The notes under the pieces are model-generated. The model searched no databases, was not told the DNA's origin, and saw only the letters and a program-made list of their open reading frames with translations. A stretch of 64,000 nucleotides of DNA from Actinoalloteichus hymeniacidonis (GTDB taxonomy: Bacteria; Actinomycetota; Actinomycetes; Mycobacteriales; Pseudonocardiaceae): positions 1,240,001-1,304,000 of the forward strand of contig NZ_JACHIS010000001.1 in the NCBI RefSeq assembly GCF_014203365.1. The letters run 5' to 3'. Position 1 is the first letter of the stretch. Every line of letters starts with the position of its first letter. Shown one piece after another: positions 52,399 through 60,718 of the stretch. The position numbers were made by a program, and so were the translations under genes.

Positions 52399-53730
52399 AT
52401 GATGTTGTCGTTGGCCGCGCTGCTGGTCGTCTTCGCGGGAGCCTTCGCCGCAGCCGACGCGGCGTTGAGCACGGTGTCCAGAGCGCGAGTGGACGAACTG
52501 GTCCGGTCGGGCCGCTCCGGGGCGAAGGCGTTGGCCGAGGTCGTCACCGAGCGCCCCCGCCACATCAACCTGTTGCTGCTGTTGCGGCTCGCCTGCGAGT
52601 TGACGGCGACGGTGCTGGTGACCGTCGTGGTGGTGGCGACCTTCGACTCCGACGGCTTCGCGGTGCTCGTCGCCGTGTTGATCATGCTAGTGGTGAGTTA
52701 CGTCCTGGTGGGCGTCGGCCCGAGGACGATCGGTCGCCAGCACCCCTACGGCGTCGGCTGCCTGGTGGCCGGGCCGGTGCGGATGCTCGGCAAGCTGCTC
52801 AGCCCACTGGCCAGGTTGCTGATCCTGTTGGGTAACGCGATCACTCCGGGACGCGGTTTCCGCGAGGGTCCGTTCTCCTCCGAGGTGGAGCTGCGCGAGC
52901 TGGTCGACATCGCCGAGGAGCGCGGTGTCGTCGAGGCGGGCGAGCGCGAGATGATCCACTCGATCTTCGAGCTGGGCGACGCCGTGGTCCGCGAGGTGAT
53001 GGTGCCTCGGACCGAGGTCATCTGGATCGAACGGGACAAGTCGGTGCGCCAGGCGGTGGCCCTGTGTCTGCGCACCGGTTACTCCCGGATTCCGGTGATC
53101 GGCGAGAGCGTCGACGACATCGTCGGAGTGGTCAACATCAAGGACCTCGTCCGTTCGTGGAGCGATGGTCCGCTGGGCGACGGCAGCGACACCCGTGTCG
53201 AGACGCTGATGCGCCCGGTGGTGCTGGTGCCGGACTCGAAGCGACTGGTCGAGCTGCTCCGCGAGATGCAGGTGTCGCGTAATCACCTCGCGGTCGCCGT
53301 CGACGAGTACGGCGGCACGGCGGGCCTGCTGACCATCGAGGACATCCTCGAGGAGATCGTCGGCGAGATCACCGACGAGTCCGACATCGGTGAGCGTCCG
53401 CCGGTGGAGCGCCTTGACGAGGACTCGGCCCGGGTCAGCGCCCGACTGCCGGTGACCGATCTGGCCGAGCTCTTCGACGTGGAGATCGACGACCACGACG
53501 TGGACACGGCGGGCGGACTGCTGGCTCAACGCCTGGGCCGGGTGCCGCTGCCGGGCGCCGAGACGGAGGTCAGCGGCCTGCGGATGCGCGCCGAGGGCGG
53601 CAAGGACAACCGAGGCAGAATGCGGATCAGCACGTTACTGGTCAGCAGGCTGCCCAGGACCAAGGCCGCCGATCCGGACGCGGAGCCGGAGCAGGTTCGC
53701 ACTCAGGAGAGGACCACGGCCAATGGCTGA
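52399..53730 (+). CDS. HlyC/CorC family transporter-like protein with CBS domains
   Basis: A 443-residue membrane protein with an N-terminal DUF21/CNNM domain of about four helices, two CBS domains (VMVPRTEVIWIE region and LMRPVVLVPDSK...DEYGGTAGLLTIEDILEEIVGEI) and a C-terminal CorC-HlyC domain. Relatives are implicated in magnesium efflux or homeostasis. ATG at 52399 is preferred, GGGGAG 6 nt upstream; ATG 52384 would add five residues. A rare TTA leucine codon occurs at 53635. The 3' end overlaps the next gene by 8 nt. Transport direction is unproven. Confidence 0.88.
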   Translation: MMLSLAALLVVFAGAFAAADAALSTVSRARVDELVRSGRSGAKALAEVVTERPRHINLLLLLRLACELTATVLVTVVVVATFDSDGFAVLVAVLIMLVVSYVLVGVGPRTIGRQHPYGVGCLVAGPVRMLGKLLSPLARLLILLGNAITPGRGFREGPFSSEVELRELVDIAEERGVVEAGEREMIHSIFELGDAVVREVMVPRTEVIWIERDKSVRQAVALCLRTGYSRIPVIGESVDDIVGVVNIKDLVRSWSDGPLGDGSDTRVETLMRPVVLVPDSKRLVELLREMQVSRNHLAVAVDEYGGTAGLLTIEDILEEIVGEITDESDIGERPPVERLDEDSARVSARLPVTDLAELFDVEIDDHDVDTAGGLLAQRLGRVPLPGAETEVSGLRMRAEGGKDNRGRMRISTLLVSRLPRTKAADPDAEPEQVRTQERTTANG

Positions 53731-54082
53731 GTCGGGGACGGATCGGATCGACGCGTTGGATCCCGAGGACCGCAAGATCATCACCTTGGCGCAGGCGGGG
53801 CGGGCCCGGGTCGGTGCCACCGAGGGCGCCGCCGTCCGCGACACCGATGGGCGGACCTACTCGGCGTGCACCGTCGAGCTGCCCTCCCTGCGGCTGACGG
53901 CCTTGCAGGCCGCCGTGGCCGCTGCGGTGGCCAGCGGAGCTACGGCCCTGGAGGCGGCGGCCGTGGTCGGCGATCTGACGGTGGTGGACGAGCCCTCCAG
54001 AGCGGTGGTTCGTGACCTGTCGTCGGGGGCGCCGATCCATCTGGCCGACGCGGCGGGCAATCTGGTGGCCACGGAGGTCTAG
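53723..54082 (+). CDS. Degenerate cytidine deaminase-like protein
   Basis: A 119-residue protein corresponding to the small gene between corC and era in mycobacteria (Rv2365c). It shows a CDA-like fold pattern (IITLAQAGRARVGATEGAAVRDTDGRTYSACTVELPSLRLTALQAAV), but the zinc-binding HAE/CAE and PCxxC motifs of true cytidine deaminases are absent, so it is probably catalytically dead, with a structural or regulatory role. It overlaps the corC-like gene by 8 nt and is followed by a strong terminator. Confidence 0.83.
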   Translation: MAESGTDRIDALDPEDRKIITLAQAGRARVGATEGAAVRDTDGRTYSACTVELPSLRLTALQAAVAAAVASGATALEAAAVVGDLTVVDEPSRAVVRDLSSGAPIHLADAAGNLVATEV

Positions 54083-54117
54083 CCACCCGCTGTGGGTGGT
54101 AGCACGAGATCTGCTGA

Positions 54118-54158
54118 CGCGCGAGGATGTCTGTCGAGCATCCTCGCGCGTTCTTCTT
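54118..54158 (+). terminator. Intrinsic terminator after the corC-CDA unit
   Basis: A perfect 12-bp stem (54118-54129 with 54139-54150) with a 9-nt loop, followed by TTCTTCTT. A smaller hairpin (CCACCC/GGGTGG, 54083-54099) lies just before it. It ends the phoH-ybeY-corC-CDA transcription unit. Confidence 0.88.
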
Positions 54159-54686
54159 GGTACCGGTCGCCTGCAAGCCTGCGGCGAGGACGATGTCGGC
54201 TCGTGCTGTCACTCGGGGTTCGAGTGCGTGCCCCGGAGTGTCTCGATGGCTCGGTATGCGCGGCCGCCCGCCCTGTCGGTGGCTGGCGAAACAAGGTGCT
54301 TCGGCATCGGTGGAAACCGTGCTCTTCGTGCGATAAATCGTTTACATGGATTGCCGATCTGTCCAGTGGGATTTCTTCCGAATGCTGGCTTATCCTGTCG
54401 AATGCCGAAGCGGTGGTAGTCGCATTCCTCGGCCTCGACCACCGGCCGCGTCGGGTCGTCAGCGGGGTCGGAGTCACGGCGGATCCGTGGGCGTCGGCGT
54501 GTCGATATCACGATTCGTCGACGAATTCTCCGGACGGAAATGCGGCCTGACCTGCATCGATCCTGCTGTCGTCGGGTTCTCGGTTTTCGGTGACTATCGG
54601 CGAGAATCGTCGATGATTTTCCGGTAAGCCTCCCGGTGTTGTGCTGGAGATTTTTCCTTATCGTCCGATCGCCCTACTATATGATC
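54159..54686. other. Long, comparatively AT-rich intergenic region
   Basis: About 530 bp with no recognised gene. A perfect 10-bp inverted repeat (GCTTCGGCAT at 54298-54307, ATGCCGAAGC at 54402-54411) could fold into a long-range stem. Short open frames here have no ribosome binding site and no recognisable family. TACTAT at 54675-54680 is a good -10 candidate for the next gene. Confidence 0.5.
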
Positions 54687-55475
54687 ATGGTGACCAGCGA
54701 GGTTCGCGCGGCTTCCGCCGTCCGGCCGGTTTCACTCCGTAACGGCATCGTCCTGGTGTTGGCGGTGCTCGGACTCGGCGGTTCCGCCGTAATCGCTTAT
54801 CAACTGGTGGGTTCCTATACCTGTGCTTCCTCGGAATCGGCTCAGTGCGCTGGTGACACTCTGTTGCTGGATTCCGCGCCCATCACCCTCGGTTTGTTCG
54901 CGCTGCTGGTGGTCGTCGGTCTGATCGGCGGTGGCAGGCTCGCCGGGCTCATCCTGCCCGCAGCCTCGATCACTGCAGGCGGGCTGGCCGTGGCGATCTG
55001 GCTGTGGTTGCCGATCGGCGAGCAGCATCCCTGGCTCGTCGGACTGGCCGCCGGACTGCTGCTGATCGGCATCGTGCTGATCGGCGGCCGATTGGCTGCC
55101 GGGGCACGCGCGCGGCAGCGAACGGCCGACGGCGTCGCGTTGATGCGGATCGGCACCCCGGTGGCGGGGCGGATCTCCTCGGTCCAGGTGACCGACACCG
55201 AGATCAGGGGCGCACCACTCGTGTTGATCACTGTGGAGTACGCGGGTCAGGACGGCGCGCTGCGGACGTATGTCAAGGAACGGGCCGTCGACGTGGACCA
55301 CCTGCCGCGAACCGGCGACCGCACCGTGGTCTGGTACGACCCCGATGCGCCGGAGCGGGTGGAATTCGCGCATTCCTCCGAGCAGGGGCCGCTGGATCAG
55401 CTGGTGGAACGGGTGCTGGGTCCGGGTTCGAACGCGCCGTTGCCGGAGGCGCGCGGGCCGCACGGGTCGGCGTAG
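54687..55475 (+). CDS. DUF3592-type membrane protein
   Basis: A 262-residue membrane protein. Four hydrophobic segments lie in the first 130 residues (GIVLVLAVLGLGGSAVIAYQL; ITLGLFALLVVVGLIGG; LPAASITAGGLAVAIWLWLP; LVGLAAGLLLIGIVLIGG), and the soluble C-terminal part has the DUF3592 pattern GRISSVQVTDTEIRGAPLVLITVEY with VVWYDPDAPE. ATG at 54687 lies 7 nt after TACTAT, suggesting a leaderless mRNA; ATG 54681 is an alternative. It interrupts the usual corC-CDA-era order. Function unknown. Confidence 0.78.
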   Translation: MVTSEVRAASAVRPVSLRNGIVLVLAVLGLGGSAVIAYQLVGSYTCASSESAQCAGDTLLLDSAPITLGLFALLVVVGLIGGGRLAGLILPAASITAGGLAVAIWLWLPIGEQHPWLVGLAAGLLLIGIVLIGGRLAAGARARQRTADGVALMRIGTPVAGRISSVQVTDTEIRGAPLVLITVEYAGQDGALRTYVKERAVDVDHLPRTGDRTVVWYDPDAPERVEFAHSSEQGPLDQLVERVLGPGSNAPLPEARGPHGSA

Positions 55476-55564
55476 CGCGGCACCCCGTCGGCCTTACAAG
55501 ATCGACTGCTGCTCGGACGACGGCTGGACCGAGCCATGCCGGCGGCGCTTGCAACAATGCTGGG

Positions 55565-56473
55565 ATGAGCAGCAGCCTCGCCGAGCACCGTTCCGGCTTC
55601 GCTTGTTTCGTCGGCAGGCCTAACGCGGGCAAATCCACCCTGACCAACGCGCTGATCGGGACCAAGGTGGCGATCACCTCGAGCAGGCCGCAGACCACGC
55701 GGCATGCCATTCGAGGCATCGTGCACCGACCCGATTCCCAGCTGGTCGTGGTGGACACGCCCGGTCTGCACCGGCCGCGAACGCTGCTCGGCCAGCGGCT
55801 CAACGACGTGGTGCGCGAGACCTGGGCCGAGGTCGACGTGGTGGGCTTCTGCGTACCCGCCGATCAGAAGATCGGGCCCGGTGACCGGTTCATCGCCGCC
55901 GAGCTGGCCAAGGTCGCCCGGCGTACCCCGGTGTTCGGCGTGGTCACCAAGACCGATCTGGTGCCTGCCGAACGCGTCGCCCAACAGCTGGTGGCCCTCC
56001 AGGAGGTGATGGACTTCGCCGAGCTCATCCCGGTCTCGGCCAAGGACGGCTACCAGGTCACGACGCTCACCGACCTGCTGGTCGGCAGGCTGCCGGTGGG
56101 CCCGGCGCTGTACCCGGGCGGCGAGCTGACCGACGAGCCGGAGACGACCCTGGTCGCGGAGCTGATCCGAGAGGCCGCGTTGGAGGGCGTGCGCGACGAG
56201 CTGCCGCACTCGATCGCGGTCACGGTCGAGGAGATGGTTCCGCGCGAGGGCCGGGACGACATGCTCGATGTGCACGCCGTGATGTACGTCGAGCGCCCCA
56301 GCCAGAAATCCATCGTCATCGGCCGTTCCGGCGAGCGCCTCAAGCACGTGGGATCCGAGGCCCGCAGACAGATCGAGGCCCTGCTGGGCACCAAGATCTT
56401 CCTGGACCTGCGGGTGAAGGTCGCCAAGGACTGGCAGCGCGACCCCAAGCAGCTGCGCCGGCTGGGCTTCTGA
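55565..56473 (+). CDS. era: GTPase Era
   Basis: A 302-residue GTP-binding protein that matures 16S rRNA and assembles the 30S subunit. G1 is GRPNAGKS (17-24), G3 DTPGLH, G4 TKTD; the C-terminal KH domain includes VMYVERPSQKSIVIGRSGERLKHVG. In most bacteria the KH motif is similar (IIGKxG). ATG at 55565 lacks a Shine-Dalgarno; AACAAT ends 6 nt upstream, a possible leaderless start. recO is further downstream, separated by an AraC regulator and a membrane protein. Confidence 0.93.
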   Translation: MSSSLAEHRSGFACFVGRPNAGKSTLTNALIGTKVAITSSRPQTTRHAIRGIVHRPDSQLVVVDTPGLHRPRTLLGQRLNDVVRETWAEVDVVGFCVPADQKIGPGDRFIAAELAKVARRTPVFGVVTKTDLVPAERVAQQLVALQEVMDFAELIPVSAKDGYQVTTLTDLLVGRLPVGPALYPGGELTDEPETTLVAELIREAALEGVRDELPHSIAVTVEEMVPREGRDDMLDVHAVMYVERPSQKSIVIGRSGERLKHVGSEARRQIEALLGTKIFLDLRVKVAKDWQRDPKQLRRLGF

Positions 56474-56523
56474 TCGCGCCTTCTCCGGTCGGCCCGACCG
56501 GAGGCGACCGGCATGATGCGGGC

Positions 56524-57387
56524 ATGTCCGAGCTGTCGTCCGAGCGGGAATCCACCGACGTCCGCTGGCGGGCCGTGCTCGGTAGGCCCGTTCCCGCCCT
56601 GCGGTCGCTGGTGTCTACCTACGGCGAGTACCGGGAGAGCGCGCCGCATCCGGTCCTGCGCCGGGAGGTCCCCACTCCGGAGACCCCGCTGATCATCGAA
56701 CTCGGCGACGGCTTGCTGGTACAGGCGGCCGAGGACGCCGCAGGTCCACGCCGGGCCACCGCGCTGGTCGCCGTCCCCGGGCGCGGCCCGTCGTTGACCA
56801 GGAACGAGGGTCGACAGCACAGCGTGCAGATCCGACTGGCGCCGTTGGGTGCCTACCGACTCCTCGGGCCCTTACACGAATCGGCAGGCAGGCTTCGACA
56901 CCTCGACGAGGTCTGGGGCTCCGCAGGCCGTGATCTCGTCGACCGATTGGCTGCGGCGCAGAGCCCACAACGACGGTTCGCGCTGCTCGACCGGTTGCTT
57001 GCCGAGATCGCCGCCGAGGGACCCGAACCGGATCCCGAGGTCGTCCATGCCTTCGAGCGGCTGCGCCGGACTCAGGGCAGGGTGCCGATCAGCGAGCTGG
57101 TCGTCGAGACCGGGTGGAGCCGAGGACGCCTTGCGCAGCGCTTCCGTAGCCAACTGGGGCAGACCCCGAAGGCTGTTGCCGCGCTGCTGCGGTTCGACCG
57201 GGCGGTGCGGTTGATCAGCGCCCGGCCACCCGCCGCTCTCGCCTCGATAGCTGCCACCTGCGGGTACTACGACCAGGCGCATCTCAACCGGGACTTCGTG
57301 GCCTTCGCGGGTTGTTCGCCGACGGCCTGGCGTGATGCGCAATTGCCGGGGCTGCCGGGAATGGGGTCGATGCCTGCGCGGCGGTGA
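56524..57387 (+). CDS. AraC family transcriptional regulator
   Basis: A 287-residue regulator with a cupin-like N-terminal half and a C-terminal AraC double helix-turn-helix (about 185-275): ISELVVETGWSRGRLAQRFRSQLGQTPKAVAALLR then LASIAATCGYYDQAHLNRDFVAFAGCSPTAWR. It has a rare TTA codon at 56872. CATGAT ends 6 nt before the ATG, so translation may be leaderless. The next gene, a membrane protein, is 75 bp downstream and is the likely target. Confidence 0.87.
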   Translation: MSELSSERESTDVRWRAVLGRPVPALRSLVSTYGEYRESAPHPVLRREVPTPETPLIIELGDGLLVQAAEDAAGPRRATALVAVPGRGPSLTRNEGRQHSVQIRLAPLGAYRLLGPLHESAGRLRHLDEVWGSAGRDLVDRLAAAQSPQRRFALLDRLLAEIAAEGPEPDPEVVHAFERLRRTQGRVPISELVVETGWSRGRLAQRFRSQLGQTPKAVAALLRFDRAVRLISARPPAALASIAATCGYYDQAHLNRDFVAFAGCSPTAWRDAQLPGLPGMGSMPARR

Positions 57388-57462
57388 CATTCGTCCAAGA
57401 CGGGTCGTCGAGTCGGTGCCTACCGTCCGTGGGTCGTGATCGAAACCTCGGAGGAGTTCACT

Positions 57463-58326
57463 GTGGCCGCCAACCGACCCGCCATCCAGCCCGTAGTCGG
57501 CGCTGTCGACGACCCCGGTGCGGAGCCCGATGCCAGGGATAGCCCCTCCGAGGGGCCGGGCGGGTGGATCGCGAAACTCGGTGTCGCGTTACGGCGCCGA
57601 CCATCGCCGCCCTTCGTGCCACAGGATTCGGTGTTCCCCGGCCGGTGGGTCGGCGGTATCGCCTGCATCCTCGGCCCGCTCGCGGTGCTGACGGCCGTGT
57701 TGCTGCGGGCACCGTTCCACTTCTTCTTCCCACAGCAACTCGCCGCCTTCGCGGAGCACCGGGGGTTGATGGTCGCCTCGTCGAGTCTCTTCACGGTCGG
57801 GATGCTGTTGCTGGTGCCCGCCGTGGTCATGCTGGCGAGCAGCATCGCGGCCACCCATCCCCGCCTTGCGCGGTGGGGCGCGCTGAGCGCGGTGGCCGGT
57901 CTGTGTGTCCGACACTTCCACGCCGGTGTCGACCATCTGGCTTTCCGGCTCGTCGACGTGCAGGGACTCGAGGTGGCCCATCAGGCGGTGGCCGACAGTT
58001 ATGCCGCCGATTACGTGCTCGCCGTCCCGATGCCGCTGATCATGGTCGGCTGGGTGTTGCTGGCGGTCGGTGCCTTCCGGTCCGGCACCTTCGGGCTGAC
58101 GAGGTCGATCGCTCTCGGTTCGACGGCCGCGCTGATGATCGGTGTGCTCAAGGGCACCAACCTGGTGTCGATCCTCGTGGTCACCGGGCTGTGCGTCGCG
58201 CTGGTCCCCTTCGGAATCATGGTGCTGCGCACCGGTTCCCGGCCCACGCCGCGCACCATCGCGGGTTACTCCGGCCTGACGATCCTGGTTCTGCTGGTGC
58301 TCTGGTTCCTGGGTACGGCGGGGTAG
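57463..58326 (+). CDS. Polytopic membrane protein, hypothetical
   Basis: A 287-residue protein with a hydrophilic N-terminus of about 60 residues followed by six or so membrane helices. GTG at 57463 follows GGAGGAG with 6-nt spacing and is preferred to GTG 57436. It has a rare TTA codon at 57589. HFHAGVDHLAFRL, with several histidines between helices, is notable. It lies just after the AraC gene, which may control it. No named family was recognised. Confidence 0.72.
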   Translation: MAANRPAIQPVVGAVDDPGAEPDARDSPSEGPGGWIAKLGVALRRRPSPPFVPQDSVFPGRWVGGIACILGPLAVLTAVLLRAPFHFFFPQQLAAFAEHRGLMVASSSLFTVGMLLLVPAVVMLASSIAATHPRLARWGALSAVAGLCVRHFHAGVDHLAFRLVDVQGLEVAHQAVADSYAADYVLAVPMPLIMVGWVLLAVGAFRSGTFGLTRSIALGSTAALMIGVLKGTNLVSILVVTGLCVALVPFGIMVLRTGSRPTPRTIAGYSGLTILVLLVLWFLGTAG

Positions 58327-58428
58327 CGATCCCGAAGCGATCTTCCGGGCGGCCGCATCCGGTACCGCGCCGTGGCGCTGCCGAGGGCGGCGGGATCGGC
58401 CGTCGGCGGTGGGTGGCACGATGGCCCG

Positions 58429-59202
58429 ATGGCTCTGTACCGCGATACCGGTGTGGTGCTGCGGGTACAGAAGCTCGGTGAGGCCGACCGGATCATCACC
58501 CTGCTGACCCGCAAGCACGGCAAGGTGCGTGCCGTCGGCAAGGGCGTGCGGCGGATGTCCTCCCGGTTCGGTGCTCGGTTGGAGCCCTTCGGCCACGTCG
58601 ACGTGCAGCTCTACACCGGCCGGACCCTGGACGTGATCACCCAGGTGCAGACGGTGGACGCCTTCGGCGCAGGCCTGGTGTCGGACTATCCGCGGTACAC
58701 CGCAGGGTGCGCCGTGCTGGAGGCCGCGGATCGGCTCAGCGCCGAGGAAGGCGAGCCGGTCCTTCGGCTCTATCTGCTGTTGGTGGGCGCCTTGCGTGCC
58801 TTGGCCGACGGGGTGCGGGATCCGATGCTGGTCATGGATGCCTTCCTGCTGCGGGCGATGACCCAGGCGGGCTGGGCGCCCGCGCTCACCGAGTGCGCCC
58901 GCTGCGGGCGCCCCGGGCCGCACCGGGCCTTCAACGTCGCGGCGGGCGGCTCGATATGCGAGACCTGTCGACCCTCGGGATCGGTGCTGCCTGCGCCCGA
59001 GACCCTGAGGCTGCTCGACGCGTTGCTGCACGGCGATTGGCCGGTGGCCGAGGCCATCGAGCAGCGGCCGCGCCGCGAGGGCAGCGGGCTGGTGGCCGCG
59101 CATCTCCAGTGGCATCTGGAGCGCAGTCTGCGCTCGCTGCCGCTGGTGGATCGGCGTAGCGGCGAGCCCGATGACGCGGCGCAGGCTTCGACGCCTGTCT
59201 GA
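58429..59202 (+). CDS. recO: DNA repair protein RecO
   Basis: A 257-residue RecO, which loads RecA on SSB-coated DNA in the RecFOR pathway. N-terminal OB fold: LYRDTGVVLRVQKLGEADRIITLLTRKHGKVRAVGKGVRR. A zinc-binding site (CARC...CETC) lies in the helical C-terminal half. ATG at 58429 is chosen; CACGAT ends 6 nt upstream with no Shine-Dalgarno, as for lppM. It is downstream of era as usual, but two extra genes have been inserted between. Confidence 0.92.
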   Translation: MALYRDTGVVLRVQKLGEADRIITLLTRKHGKVRAVGKGVRRMSSRFGARLEPFGHVDVQLYTGRTLDVITQVQTVDAFGAGLVSDYPRYTAGCAVLEAADRLSAEEGEPVLRLYLLLVGALRALADGVRDPMLVMDAFLLRAMTQAGWAPALTECARCGRPGPHRAFNVAAGGSICETCRPSGSVLPAPETLRLLDALLHGDWPVAEAIEQRPRREGSGLVAAHLQWHLERSLRSLPLVDRRSGEPDDAAQASTPV

Positions 59203-59220
59203 CCGGTCTGGCTTGGTCGG

Positions 59221-59272
59221 GTTCGTTGGTCGACCCCTGAGTTCGTTGGTCGAACTCGGTGAACCAACGAAC
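59221..59272. repeat. GTTCGTTGG direct and inverted repeats after recO
   Basis: GTTCGTTGGTCGA occurs twice (59221-59233 and 59241-59253), and its inverse ACCAACGAAC at 59263-59272 pairs with 59241-59250 to form a 10-bp hairpin with a 12-nt loop. Related words (CGAACCAACG) recur at 59431-59440 in the GntR promoter. It may be a terminator for recO, a regulator site, or both. Confidence 0.65.
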
Positions 59273-59413
59273 CACCGGAACCCTCAGCCCGGGTGAAGAA
59301 CCGACTGAGGCGTTTACGAAAGCAATTTATAACTCGCTGACCTGCGCAGATGTGCCCATCGGGGCCGGGTGTGCGGCGTCGGATGACACTTCCATAGGTT
59401 CATGGGTGCTACG

Positions 59414-59435
59414 GTTCATTACATGAGTAACGAAC
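59414..59435. promoter_or_regulatory. Inverted-repeat operator upstream of the GntR gene
   Basis: GTTCATTAC and GTAACGAAC are 9-nt arms with one mismatch around ATGA, 21 nt before the UUG start of the GntR gene. Position and symmetry fit an autoregulatory GntR operator; binding is inferred. Confidence 0.6.
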
Positions 59436-59455
59436 CAACGGACTAGGGGGCCGCG

Positions 59456-59818
59456 TTGTTCGACGACCGGAGCCCGATCTATCAGCAGATCGCCGAGCGG
59501 ATCAAGAACGACATCCTGAGCGGCGAGCTGGCCGAGGACGCGCAGGTCATGTCGACGAACCAGTACGCCGCCTTCTATCGGATCAATCCGGCTACCGCGG
59601 CCAAGGGCTTCCACCAACTGATCGAAGAAGGCGTGCTCTACAAGAGGAGGGGAATCGGCATGTTCGTCAGTCAGGGCGCTGCCAAGGCGCTGCGAGGACA
59701 GCGGCGGCAGCGGTTCTTCGAGGAGGTCGTCGACGCGATGATCGCCGAGGCGCGAATCATCGGAATCTCCCTGGACGAGGTCGTCCAGCGGATCCAGGAC
59801 CAGAAGGGCAAGGAGTAA
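59456..59818 (+). CDS. GntR family regulator (YtrA-like)
   Basis: A 120-residue GntR regulator of the YtrA subfamily: a winged helix-turn-helix (SPIYQQIAERIKNDILSGELAEDAQVMST, then YRINPATAAKGFHQLIEEGVLYKRRGIGMFV) and only a short C-terminal dimerisation helix pair. Translation appears to begin at TTG (59456), 5 nt after AGGGGG, which would limit its expression. The YtrA type usually represses an adjacent ABC export operon; here an ABC ATPase gene starts 3 bp downstream. Likely binds the inverted repeat upstream. Confidence 0.87.
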   Translation: MFDDRSPIYQQIAERIKNDILSGELAEDAQVMSTNQYAAFYRINPATAAKGFHQLIEEGVLYKRRGIGMFVSQGAAKALRGQRRQRFFEEVVDAMIAEARIIGISLDEVVQRIQDQKGKE

Positions 59819-59821
59819 CCG

Positions 59822-60718
59822 ATGACGTTGGGTATCGAGGTCACCGGACTGCGCGTCGATTACGGCGACTTCAACGCGCTGCACGACCTGAGCTTCGAGT
59901 TGAGCGGCGGGAAGATCCACGGGCTGCTCGGCCGCAACGGATCGGGTAAGAGCACGCTGCTGTCGGTGATCGCGGCGTTCCGCAAGGCCTCCGGCGGGCA
60001 GGTCCGGGTCGGCGGCCAGGACCCCTTCGAGAATCCCGAGATCGTGCGGCAGATCTGCTTCATCCGGGAGAGCGGCGACACCGAGGGACACAGCGTCAAG
60101 AGCGCCCTGCGATTCGCGGCCGATTTCCGGCCGGAGTGGGATTCGGACTATGCGAGTGCGTTGCTCGACCGCTTCGAGATCCCGCTGAAGAAGTCGGTCG
60201 GCGAGCTGTCCAGGGGTAAGAAATCCGCTCTCGGCGTGACGCTGGGACTGGCCTCCCGGGCACCATTGACGATCTTCGACGAGTCCTACCTCGGGATGGA
60301 CGCGCCCTCCCGGTACGCCTTCTACGAGGAGGTGCTCAACGACTACCTGGAACACCCCAGGACGGTCATCCTCTCGACGCACCTGATCGAGGAGGTCGGT
60401 TCGCTCTTCGAGGAGGTCGTCATCATCGACCGAGGCTCGCTCATCCTCCAGGAGGAAAGCGACAACCTGCGGGAACGCGGCGCCACGGTGACCGGACCCG
60501 CCGAGGTGGTGGACCGGTTCACGGAGTCGCTCGACGTGCTCAACGAGCAGCGGCTCGGGGGGACGAAGGCGGTCACGGTGTACGGCACGCTCACCTCGGC
60601 ACAACGCGAGCAGGCGGCGGCAGATCGGCTCGAACTCGGCCCGGTCGGGATCCAGGATCTCTTCGTGCACCTCACCGGGACCACTTCCAAGGCCGAGCAG
60701 GGCGGAGGAAAGCGATGA
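59822..60718 (+). CDS. ABC transporter ATP-binding protein (YtrB-like)
   Basis: A 298-residue ABC ATPase. Walker A GLLGRNGSGKST, signature LSRGKKSAL (a variant of LSGGQ), Walker B LTIFDESYLGMD and H-loop STHLIEE are present; a C-terminal extension of about 90 residues follows. This resembles ATPases of GntR-linked export systems such as YtrB. It follows the GntR gene by 3 bp and overlaps the next membrane gene by 4 nt, so the three form one operon. Substrate unknown; cell-envelope stress or peptide antibiotic resistance is a possibility from the family. Confidence 0.88.
   Translation: MTLGIEVTGLRVDYGDFNALHDLSFELSGGKIHGLLGRNGSGKSTLLSVIAAFRKASGGQVRVGGQDPFENPEIVRQICFIRESGDTEGHSVKSALRFAADFRPEWDSDYASALLDRFEIPLKKSVGELSRGKKSALGVTLGLASRAPLTIFDESYLGMDAPSRYAFYEEVLNDYLEHPRTVILSTHLIEEVGSLFEEVVIIDRGSLILQEESDNLRERGATVTGPAEVVDRFTESLDVLNEQRLGGTKAVTVYGTLTSAQREQAAADRLELGPVGIQDLFVHLTGTTSKAEQGGGKR

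Noticed and set aside
54092-54627. Overlapping plus-strand frames of 93-152 codons after the corC-CDA unit
   Set aside because: They run through a strong terminator or lack a start signal, and no family is recognisable.
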